This document shows positions 1 to 5,644 of a stretch of DNA of 5,644 nucleotides, one piece after another. Both the position numbers and the translations under genes were made by a program. This DNA is from Deltaproteobacteria bacterium. Its GTDB lineage: Bacteria; DRYD01. The DNA lies in the NCBI GenBank assembly GCA_028276365.1, contig JAPYWL010000068.1:1-5644 (forward strand), read 5' to 3'. Under the pieces are notes generated by a model. It saw only the letters and a program-made list of their open reading frames with translations. It was not told the DNA's origin and ran no database searches. The number at the start of each line of letters is the position of its first letter. Position 1 is the first letter of the stretch.

Positions 1-577
1 GCTTATAATTTAAGTATTTAAATGAATCAAATAAAATACATAAACCATCAAAAAATATCTCACTTCTTTTACTATTAGTAAAAATAATATCTAAAATTGA
101 AATAAAAGAATTTTTCTTTAAGCTTAATGGATTAAAATCCAAAGTAGCTGCTTTATTTATTATATATCTAAAAAAATCTTGATTTACATAATCCTTAAAA
201 TTATATAAAATAAAATCATTAACAAACTTAAAAACAAAATTATTCTTTGTAAAAAAGTTAAACTCAGGCATATTAGAATCTAAATAGAAATCATGTTTGT
301 AATTTAAATTTATTTTTAAAACATAAACAGATATTGAATTCAAAATGTTTCTAAAAAAATTATCAATAACTTTATTAACTTTATAAACAACAACCAAATA
401 AAAAATTATAATTAAGATCCCAGAAATTATAAGCTTTAATTTAAAATTAATAAAAAAACACAAAAAAGATATTATAAATAAGACTAAAACTAACTTAAAT
501 AAAAAAAATAGATCACGCTTTAAATCTCTTTTAGAATCATTTATAATATTTATTATTATTTCCTTTATCTCAAGCAC
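1..577 (-). CDS. Uncharacterised two-helix membrane protein, N-terminal part (C-terminus beyond window); possibly DUF3137-like
   Basis: This minus-strand frame has no stop from base 607 down to the window edge, about 200 codons, which is striking in DNA this rich in TAA and TTA. The only standard start before the first membrane segment is GTG at 577-575, giving MLEIKEIIINI at the N-terminus and 192 visible codons. No good Shine-Dalgarno precedes it, so the start is uncertain. A charged stretch (SKRDLKRD, about residues 15-22) precedes two strongly hydrophobic segments, about residues 23-43 and 47-67. A soluble Asn/Phe/Lys-rich region follows and includes FFDGLCILFD near residues 175-184. Two N-terminal helices plus a late F-x-G-L-x-x-x-x-D element loosely recall DUF3137 proteins, but I hold that only weakly. 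The gene begins 30 bases after the upstream metallophosphoesterase stop and could be the last gene of the operon. Function unknown. Confidence 0.6.
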   Translation of the reverse strand, partial: MLEIKEIIINIINDSKRDLKRDLFFLFKLVLVLFIISFLCFFINFKLKLIISGILIIIFYLVVVYKVNKVIDNFFRNILNSISVYVLKINLNYKHDFYLDSNMPEFNFFTKNNFVFKFVNDFILYNFKDYVNQDFFRYIINKAATLDFNPLSLKKNSFISILDIIFTNSKRSEIFFDGLCILFDSFKYLNYK

Positions 578-607
578 AATTACATAAAATAATTTTAATT
601 TACAGAT

Positions 608-1378
608 TTATCTTACTATTTCATTAAAAATTTTAAAATCATAAACTTTAAAGGATTTATCATCAATAAATAAAAGTACTGCACAAAATAGATAAGGTTT
701 TGATTTTTCAGGTTCAAATTTATTATATAATCCAGTATTTAGCTTCTCTATTATTTTTTCAATTTTAAATCCAATAATAGAATTATAGGATCCACACATC
801 CCTATATCACTTATGTAAAAAGTACCATTTGGTAAGATTTTAGCATCATTAGTTTGAACATGAGTATGAGTACCAATAAAAGCAGTAATCTTGCCATCAA
901 GATAATGAGCTATAGACATTTTTTCAGCAGTAGCTTCACCATGGAAATCCACTATAATTATTTTATATTTATCAAAAAAACCCTCAGATATTAAGTTTTT
1001 TATATTAATAATAGGAGAAATAGGAGTATCGAGAAAAGTTCTTCCTTGAATATTTATAACTGCTAATATATCTCTTGTATATATACCTTTACCTGGTAAA
1101 AACGGAAAAAAATTAATAGGTCTAATAATATTTTCATTATTAATTATTTCTAATACCTCTTTATTATCCCATGTATGATTTCCCATTGTTATTAAGTCAA
1201 TTCCTATATCAATTAGTTCCTTATAGACTTTTTTAGTAATTCCAAAGCCACCAGCACTATTTTCTGCATTGGCTATAATAAAATCTACCTTATACTCATT
1301 CTTAATTTTTGGGATCATTAATTTTACAACTTCCCTACCAGCTGAAGAAATTATATCACCTATAAATAATACATTCAT
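608..1378 (-). CDS. ymdB: YmdB-family metallophosphoesterase (TIGR00282 type)
   Basis: A full-length 256-residue cytosolic enzyme, normal for the family. Visible metal and active-site motifs in order are GDI (Asp8) with AGR at 13-15, NAEN (Glu39), MGNHTWD (Asn67, His68), DFHGEATAEK (His146), GTHTHVQT (His171, His173) and DIGMCGS near 191-197. These match the binuclear-metal calcineurin-like fold of YmdB. B. subtilis YmdB hydrolyses 2',3'-cyclic nucleotides in vitro and influences the choice between motile and biofilm states; the substrate here is inferred only. The ATG at 1378 is chosen because MNVLFIGDI matches the usual family N-terminus. Its ribosome site is poor: the nearest G pair is about 15 bases upstream, unlike the G-runs before flhB and flhA. 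It follows flhA by 55 AT-rich bases and may be read from the same transcript. The motif reads HGEAT where HAEAT is more usual, a mild variation. Confidence 0.92.
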   Translation of the reverse strand: MNVLFIGDIISSAGREVVKLMIPKIKNEYKVDFIIANAENSAGGFGITKKVYKELIDIGIDLITMGNHTWDNKEVLEIINNENIIRPINFFPFLPGKGIYTRDILAVINIQGRTFLDTPISPIINIKNLISEGFFDKYKIIIVDFHGEATAEKMSIAHYLDGKITAFIGTHTHVQTNDAKILPNGTFYISDIGMCGSYNSIIGFKIEKIIEKLNTGLYNKFEPEKSKPYLFCAVLLFIDDKSFKVYDFKIFNEIVR

Positions 1379-1433
1379 AATTTATAATTAACCAAATAAA
1401 TATTTTAACCTTTTTATTTATTATATTTATTTA
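1379..1433 (-). other. flhA-ymdB junction, AT-only spacer
   Basis: These 55 bases are almost entirely A and T. I see no stable hairpin that would end transcription after flhA, and no G-rich ribosome site close to the ymdB start. TATAAT-like hexamers occur on the minus strand here (for example plus bases 1420-1425), but in such AT-rich DNA they are expected by chance and no matching -35 box stands out. Read-through from flhA into ymdB is the simplest reading. Confidence 0.5.
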
Positions 1434-3575
1434 TTATACATTAGTTTGAATATTAGCAGTTATTATCTGAATATTCTTAACTTGATAATTATGAGCTACT
1501 TCAGCATAAGAAATAACAAAAATTTGTCCGAAATTTCTTTCTATTATTTTTCTAAAGTGTCTTCTTACAGTAGGAGAAGTTATAATAATTGGTTGATAGC
1601 CATTATTAGTAGCATATCTTAAGAACTCAGCTACTGACATCAATAAACTTTGACTAACATTAGGATCCAATACTGGGAAAGTCCCAAATTCTGTTTTTTG
1701 TAGATTTTGAAGAATAACTTGTTCTATCTGGGGATCTAAAGCAGCAGCATATATAACATTATCCTTAGCTAACATATCAGAAATAGCAGCTGCCAAAGAT
1801 ATTCTAACATATTCTGTTAATTCATAAATATCTTTGGTATATCTAACTGCATCAGCCAAAGATTCTATTATTGTAACTAAATCTCTAACCGGAATTTTCT
1901 CCCTTAATAAATTTTGTAAAACCTTTTGAACTTCACCAATAGAAATAAGTTCAGGAATAACATCTTTAACGACAGCTGGATGAGTTTTCTTTAAATTCTC
2001 TATTAATAGACTTGTTTCTTGTCTACCTAAAACATCAGCAGCATTATTTTTAACAACTTCAGTTAAATGAGATGCAATAACAGAAACAGGATCAAATAAC
2101 ATACATCCTAATTTTTCAGCTTGAGGTTTTTCAGCAGGTTCTATCCAAACCCCAGGTAATCCGTAAGCGGGATCCACCGTAGTTATACCATTTAATTGTT
2201 TTATAACATTTTCAGGACCTATTGCTAAAAATTTATTTATATGTGCTTCTCCTTGACCTACCTTAACTCCTTTTATCTTAATGACATACATTGTAGGTTT
2301 TAAATCCATATTATCCTTAACTTGCACTCCAGGCATAATTATACCTACTTCCTTTGCTATAGCAATTCTAACAGAAGGAATCCTCTCTAATAATTTTTTA
2401 CCTTGAGCTTCATCAACTAAGCCTAATAACATTCTACCTAACTCTAAGGATAAAGTTTCAACAGTAGTATAAACCATAGCGGTTTCAGGTTTCCTTTGCT
2501 CTTCTTTTCTTTGTTCCTTTTGGATTTCTTGTTTTTGAACTTCTACTTCAACTTGTTTATTTTCAGCTTTAGTAGATAAATAATAGAACAAAGCAGCAAA
2601 TCCTAATAAGAAATGCCAAGGTAATCCCATCCCAAATAAAGACATAATTGCTAAAAAAGCCGTTGAAGCTGATGCTATCTTTAAAGCTTTAGGTTGTCCC
2701 GTTAATTGAGAAATAACATCTTCCCCTAAATTAGATTCAGAAGCTGCTCTTGATACTATTATACCCATAGCAGTTGAAACCAAAAATGAAGGTAAAATAG
2801 ATATTAAACCATTCCCTATAGTTAATATAGTATAAGTTTGTAAAATATCTACAATTCCTTTAAATTCGTTTCTAAAATAAGTAAAACCCATAACAATACC
2901 ACCAATTATACTAATAGCTAAGATAATAATATTAGCAATAGTATCACCTTTAACAAATTTACCTACACCATCCATAGCACCATAAAAATCAGTTTCTCTT
3001 TCTATATCTCTCCTTCTTTTTTTAGCTTCATCAGGAGTAATTAATCCTGCATGTAATTCGCCATCAATAGCCATCTGCTTACCTGGCATAGCATCCAAGG
3101 TAAATCTTGCAGCAACCTGAGCAATTCTTTCTGCTCCTTGAGTTATCACTATAAATTGAACAACAACTATCATTAAAAACAATACAAAACCTATAACTAA
3201 ATTTCCACCTGCTACAAACTTAGCAAAAGTAGGAATAACATGACCCGCACCTATAGGTTCCCCGCTTACTGGATCTTTAATATGTCCTCTTGCTAGAATT
3301 AACCTAGTAGCAGCTATATTAAGACCTAATCTAAATATAGTTTCAACCAATACAATAGTAGGGAAAACTGCAAAATCCAAAGGACTCTTAACATAAACTG
3401 ACATTAATATAATCAATATAGCTACTATTAAATCAGTAATTAAAAGCATATCTAATAACCATTCAGGTAATTCAACTATTATTAATAAAACAGCTAATAA
3501 TATAGCAATAGGAATAAATATATCTAAAGGTACCCTTTGATTCCCTATAACCACTGCTTGATTAGAGCCTAACAT
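1434..3575 (-). CDS. flhA: Flagellar export gate protein FlhA
   Basis: The 713 residues are close to the usual FlhA length of about 690-710. FlhA forms the nonameric ring of the flagellar type III export gate in the inner membrane; it couples export to proton entry and docks chaperone-substrate complexes. The N-terminal half has about eight hydrophobic segments (roughly 19-36, 40-62, 68-92, 125-145, 212-233, 247-275, 297-313 and 319-334). It holds the family signature FRLGLNIAATRLIL (81-94) and the conserved cytoplasmic loop with ARFTLDAMPGKQMAID (156-171) and DFYGAMDG (196-203). A charged Gln/Lys/Glu linker (about 335-365) leads to the cytoplasmic domain. That domain carries VDPAYGLPGVWI (467-478), FDPVSVIASHLTEVV (494-508), LGRQE (516-520) and VLQNLLREKIPVRDL (552-566). 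The ATG at 3575 has a GGGGG ribosome site six bases upstream. The loop between helices 3 and 4 looks a few residues longer than usual. Identification is secure. Confidence 0.97.
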   Translation of the reverse strand: MLGSNQAVVIGNQRVPLDIFIPIAILLAVLLIIVELPEWLLDMLLITDLIVAILIILMSVYVKSPLDFAVFPTIVLVETIFRLGLNIAATRLILARGHIKDPVSGEPIGAGHVIPTFAKFVAGGNLVIGFVLFLMIVVVQFIVITQGAERIAQVAARFTLDAMPGKQMAIDGELHAGLITPDEAKKRRRDIERETDFYGAMDGVGKFVKGDTIANIIILAISIIGGIVMGFTYFRNEFKGIVDILQTYTILTIGNGLISILPSFLVSTAMGIIVSRAASESNLGEDVISQLTGQPKALKIASASTAFLAIMSLFGMGLPWHFLLGFAALFYYLSTKAENKQVEVEVQKQEIQKEQRKEEQRKPETAMVYTTVETLSLELGRMLLGLVDEAQGKKLLERIPSVRIAIAKEVGIIMPGVQVKDNMDLKPTMYVIKIKGVKVGQGEAHINKFLAIGPENVIKQLNGITTVDPAYGLPGVWIEPAEKPQAEKLGCMLFDPVSVIASHLTEVVKNNAADVLGRQETSLLIENLKKTHPAVVKDVIPELISIGEVQKVLQNLLREKIPVRDLVTIIESLADAVRYTKDIYELTEYVRISLAAAISDMLAKDNVIYAAALDPQIEQVILQNLQKTEFGTFPVLDPNVSQSLLMSVAEFLRYATNNGYQPIIITSPTVRRHFRKIIERNFGQIFVISYAEVAHNYQVKNIQIITANIQTNV

Positions 3576-3581
3576 TTTATA

Positions 3582-3586
3582 CCCCC
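3582..3586 (-). promoter_or_regulatory. Ribosome binding site of flhA
   Basis: On the minus strand a GGGGG run followed by T lies six bases before the flhA ATG, inside the 19-base flhB-flhA junction. It supports this start and translation of flhA from the flhB transcript. The same G-run style is seen before flhB but not before the two downstream genes. Confidence 0.75.
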
Positions 3587-3594
3587 AATTAATA

Positions 3595-4683
3595 TTAACT
3601 TAGTAGCTTTTTTTTCTTTTTCATCTTATAAACAAAAGCTAAGACTTCAGCAGTAGCTTGATATAATTCAGGTGGAATAAAATCATCTACTTTACATTTT
3701 TGATATAACATCTGAGCTAATTCTACATTTTCAACTATAGGAATATCATTTTTTTCTGCTTCTTTTTTAATAAGTTCTGCAAAATACCTCTCACCTTTAG
3801 CAACAACCTTAGGAGCTTTCATAACTCCGTGTTCATACTTAATAGCAACAGCATAATGTACAGGATTGGTAACTACAGCAGAAGCATCCGCTACCCTACT
3901 TATTCCTCCACCCATTGCTAATTGTCTAGCCATTTGTCTCCTTTTACCCTTAATATGAGGATCTCCTTCCTGTTCTTTATACTCATCTTTGAGTTCTTTA
4001 AAAGACATTCTCATATCCTTCATAAAAAAAGCCCTTTGTACATAAAAATCAAAACCAGCTAAAAGAACAAAAGCACCAATTACTTGCCATACCAACTTCT
4101 CTATTATTTTCTTGGCTTCAATTAATAAAGGTATAAAATCAATTCCCCTTGGAAAATTTATAAAAAACAATATAGAAGATTTTATTGTCAAATAAACTAA
4201 ATATCCTATTAATCCTATTTTTAAAATATTTTTAAATAATTCAACAACAGTTTTTTTAGAAAATATTTTTTTAAATCCACTAACTGGATTTATTTTATCA
4301 AATTTAGGAGATAAGGGTTCAAAAGTAAATAAGAAACCTATTTGAGCAAGATTACCTATTAATCCTGCTATAAAAGCTACTACTAATATTGGTAATAATA
4401 TCATAAAAAAAGTAATAAGAGCTTTAAAAAGTAAAGAAGAAACAAATAATATAACATTATCAGTATTTGCTGCATTAAAAAATAAATCAGGCTTATATAT
4501 ATCTACACTAAAATTTCTAACATTAAGGGCCATCATCTTTGAAACAGAAAATAAGGTAGCAAATACAAATAACATAGATACAAACATTACTACATCTTGA
4601 CTTTTTAAGACCTGCCCTTTTTTACGAGCTTCTTGTAATTTATGCTCTGTAGGCTCTTCCGTTTTATCAGCATCATCTGCCAT
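3595..4683 (-). CDS. flhB: Flagellar export specificity-switch protein FlhB
   Basis: A 362-residue protein of normal family length. FlhB sits beside FlhA in the export gate and switches secretion from rod/hook to filament subunits after self-cleavage. The start is typical (KTEEPTEHKLQEARKKGQV, about 7-25). Hydrophobic regions lie at about 31-47, 77-110, 152-176 and 198-215, with the conserved loop NPVSGFKKIFS (132-142) between the second and third. The cytoplasmic part has the linker helix (MSFKELKDEYKEQEGDPHIKGK, shown here as MSFKELKDEY then EGDPHIKGK, 226-247). The cleavage site follows at 273-276 and reads Asn-Pro-Val-His instead of the usual Asn-Pro-Thr-His. The C-terminal fragment of about 89 residues contains VAKGERYFAELIKKEA and the conserved ELYQATAEVLAFVY stretch, then ends in a lysine-rich tail. 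ATG at 4683 is preceded by a strong G-run ribosome site. It is the first gene of the flagellar pair, 377 bases downstream of the hydrolase gene. Confidence 0.97.
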   Translation of the reverse strand: MADDADKTEEPTEHKLQEARKKGQVLKSQDVVMFVSMLFVFATLFSVSKMMALNVRNFSVDIYKPDLFFNAANTDNVILFVSSLLFKALITFFMILLPILVVAFIAGLIGNLAQIGFLFTFEPLSPKFDKINPVSGFKKIFSKKTVVELFKNILKIGLIGYLVYLTIKSSILFFINFPRGIDFIPLLIEAKKIIEKLVWQVIGAFVLLAGFDFYVQRAFFMKDMRMSFKELKDEYKEQEGDPHIKGKRRQMARQLAMGGGISRVADASAVVTNPVHYAVAIKYEHGVMKAPKVVAKGERYFAELIKKEAEKNDIPIVENVELAQMLYQKCKVDDFIPPELYQATAEVLAFVYKMKKKKKLLS

Positions 4684-4691
4684 AAAATTTA

Positions 4692-4697
4692 CCCCCC
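4692..4697 (-). promoter_or_regulatory. Ribosome binding site of flhB
   Basis: The minus strand reads TAAGGGGGGTAAATTTT and then ATG. The six-G run lies eight bases before the start codon and can pair with the anti-Shine-Dalgarno sequence, with one G-U wobble. This supports the chosen start. Confidence 0.8.
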
Positions 4698-4811
4698 TTA
4701 ATATCTATTTATCTTTTATCCCCTTTAAAAATCATTAATAATGTTTTATAGCTTCATTTATTTCAAAAAAACATATCTACAAAACATAATGTACCTTCTC
4801 TATTATTATTT

Positions 4812-4840
4812 ATTATAACTTTTTTTAATATTCCTATCAT
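4812..4840 (-). promoter_or_regulatory. Candidate sigma70-type promoter for flhB-flhA
   Basis: On the minus strand a perfect -10 box TATAAT (plus 4812-4817) lies 17 bases downstream of ATGATA (plus 4835-4840), which matches four of six bases of the TTGACA consensus. Transcription would begin near 4805, about 120 bases before flhB. The placement between an upstream AT hairpin and the operon is sensible. TATAAT is common by chance in this composition, so the call is tentative. Confidence 0.3.
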
Positions 4841-4846
4841 ATCTAT

Positions 4847-4866
4847 AAAAAAATTAACATTTTTTT
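4847..4866 (-). repeat. AT-only inverted repeat upstream of flhB
   Basis: An exact 8-base inverted repeat (AAAAAAAT and ATTTTTTT) surrounds a 4-base loop. Transcribed on the minus strand, it gives an A-run, a loop and a U-run. It could act as a weak terminator of transcription from the hydrolase gene, but with no G-C pairs the stem would be unstable, and homopolymer runs create such repeats by chance. Confidence 0.25.
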
Positions 4867-5044
4867 TACAAATATAAAAGAAATCCTATTTAAAATTTTA
4901 ACACTTAAAAATATAAAGGACTTGAATGTATGATAACTTTTTCATTCACCAGAATATAATTTAAAAGCTTGATTTAAAATAATTCCAGTTTTAGAACTCA
5001 ATAACTATAACTAATCACAATTTCCTTTTTTAGAATGAAATAAA

Positions 5045-5066
5045 AAATAAAAAACAATTTTTATTT
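5045..5066 (-). terminator. Possible weak terminator at the end of the hydrolase gene
   Basis: A perfect 9-base inverted repeat (AAATAAAAA and TTTTTATTT) with a 4-base loop overlaps the TAA stop at 5063-5061. On the minus strand it is followed by more T-rich sequence. The position suits a terminator, but the stem has only A-T pairs, so I give it low confidence. Confidence 0.25.
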
Positions 5067-5644
5067 AGAAACCAATAATTCCTTTAAATCTATATAAGAA
5101 TTAAAATCCATAATCAGAGGTTTAGAATTAGTCTGTTTTTCTATTAATTCTTTAAATTCATTAACATTAACCTTAATTAAATCAAAGGTATTATAATGCA
5201 TAGGGATAACAAATTTCGGTTCAATCATTTTAGTAGCTAAAACAGCTTCTTCTATATCCATAGTAAAATATCCTCCAATAGGTAACATAGCTACATCTAT
5301 ATTATAGTTTTTAAGTAATTGCATTTCAACAGTTAAACCCGTATCACCAGCATGATAAAAAGTAAATCCATTAAAATTAATAACAATTCCAGTAGCTACC
5401 CCTGCATATGTTCCTTCAGGTGTAGAACTACCATGAAAAGCAGGTACAAATTTGATATACCCCCAATTAAATTTAATCTTTCCCCCCATATAAGCTCCAC
5501 TAGCTTTAGCTCCTTTGGAAGCTAAATAATTTGCCAACTCAAAATTAGCATATACTTCACAATTATACTTTTTTGATAATTCAACTACATCAGCTATATG
5601 ATCAAAATGCCCATGAGTAACAACAATAAGATTAATATCCAAAT
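5061..5644 (-). CDS. UPF0173-type metal-dependent hydrolase (metallo-beta-lactamase fold), N-terminus missing
   Basis: The visible 193 codons cover most of a UPF0173 protein, which is usually about 225-230 residues, so roughly 35-40 N-terminal residues lie beyond the right edge. Counting from codon 5642-5640, the metal-ligand motifs are THGHFDH (9-15), AFHGSS (His70), HAGDTG (Asp100) and IPMHYNTF (His149). They match the two-metal site of the metallo-beta-lactamase superfamily. Further family marks are FELANYLASKG (34-44), GTYAG near 77-81 and LPIGGYFTM (120-128). It should be a soluble cytoplasmic hydrolase; the natural substrate of this family is not established. The frame runs off the window, so the TTG at 5642 is an internal Leu codon and not a start. 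The 377-base gap to flhB suggests a separate transcription unit, with no evident flagellar role. Confidence 0.9.
   Translation of the reverse strand, partial: LDINLIVVTHGHFDHIADVVELSKKYNCEVYANFELANYLASKGAKASGAYMGGKIKFNWGYIKFVPAFHGSSTPEGTYAGVATGIVINFNGFTFYHAGDTGLTVEMQLLKNYNIDVAMLPIGGYFTMDIEEAVLATKMIEPKFVIPMHYNTFDLIKVNVNEFKELIEKQTNSKPLIMDFNSYIDLKELLVSK

Larger units (their letters stand above)
4684..5060. other. Intergenic region and presumptive flhBA leader
   Basis: This 377-base AT-rich gap separates the hydrolase gene from flhB. Neither strand holds an open frame longer than about a dozen codons that I could find. It contains a candidate promoter (4812-4840, minus), two AT-only hairpins (4847-4866 and 5045-5066) and the flhB ribosome site. 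If the promoter is right, the leader is about 120 bases long and includes a 9-codon open frame at 4787-4758 (minus) with an AGAAGG six bases before its ATG. I see no tRNA-like fold, recognisable riboswitch, or sigma28 or sigma54 flagellar promoter. Confidence 0.6.

Noticed and set aside
4709-4735. Second tiny minus-strand frame (MIFKGDKR) in the flhB leader
   Set aside because: No ribosome site before its ATG and only eight codons.
4923-4948. Inverted repeat TGAATG / CATTCA with a 14-base loop
   Set aside because: Only six pairs with a wide loop; no likely regulator or structure can be named.
4926-4964. Plus-strand 12-codon open frame (MYDNFFIHQNII) with an AGGA upstream
   Set aside because: Too short, opposite to all neighbours, and expected by chance in this composition.
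4684-5060. Sigma28 or sigma54 flagellar promoter before flhB
   Set aside because: I found neither a TAAA plus GC-rich GCCGATAA-type pair nor a TGGC-N-TGC pair on the minus strand.
5640-5642. TTG as the start codon of the metal-dependent hydrolase
   Set aside because: The frame is still open to the window edge and the family has a further roughly 35-40 residues before the THGHFDH motif, so this codon is internal.
1-5644. CRISPR array, tRNA, rRNA or insertion sequence
   Set aside because: No regularly spaced repeats, no cloverleaf-like GC-rich segment and no transposase-like frame or terminal repeats were seen.

Overview
The window is a strongly AT-rich piece of a bacterial chromosome (by eye well under one third G+C), and every gene I can support lies on the minus strand. 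Its core is a flagellar export pair, flhB then flhA in transcription order. The organism is therefore a flagellated, low-GC bacterium using the standard code (TGG for Trp, TAA stops where I could read them). A spirochaete of the Brachyspira/Brevinema type would fit the base composition and the flhB-flhA order. Nothing in the sequence is diagnostic, so other low-GC flagellates remain possible.

Layout in transcription order, from the right edge to the left. (1) 5644-5061: most of a UPF0173-type metallo-beta-lactamase-fold hydrolase whose N-terminus lies outside the window. (2) 5060-4684: a 377-base gap with AT-only hairpins, a candidate sigma70-type promoter and a leader for the flagellar genes. 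(3) 4683-3595: flhB. (4) 3575-1434: flhA, 19 bases after flhB. (5) 1378-608: a YmdB/TIGR00282 metallophosphoesterase, 55 bases after flhA. (6) 577-1: the N-terminal part of an uncharacterised two-helix membrane protein. It probably starts at GTG and is open to the left edge of the window.

FlhA and FlhB are the two large membrane components of the flagellar type III export gate. FlhA carries the cytoplasmic ring that docks chaperone-substrate complexes, and FlhB is the self-cleaving specificity switch. Both have a G-run ribosome binding site and a short junction, so they are very likely one operon. The YmdB-like gene and the membrane-protein gene follow in the same direction and may be co-transcribed, but their translation signals are weak. 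The usual flhF/fleN genes do not follow flhA here.

Points worth a second look are the FlhB cleavage motif, which reads NPVH instead of NPTH; the placement of a ymdB homologue (linked to motile/biofilm switching in Bacillus subtilis) directly behind flhBA; and the membrane-protein reading frame at the left edge. I found no convincing new multi-gene system, CRISPR array, tRNA, rRNA or mobile element.
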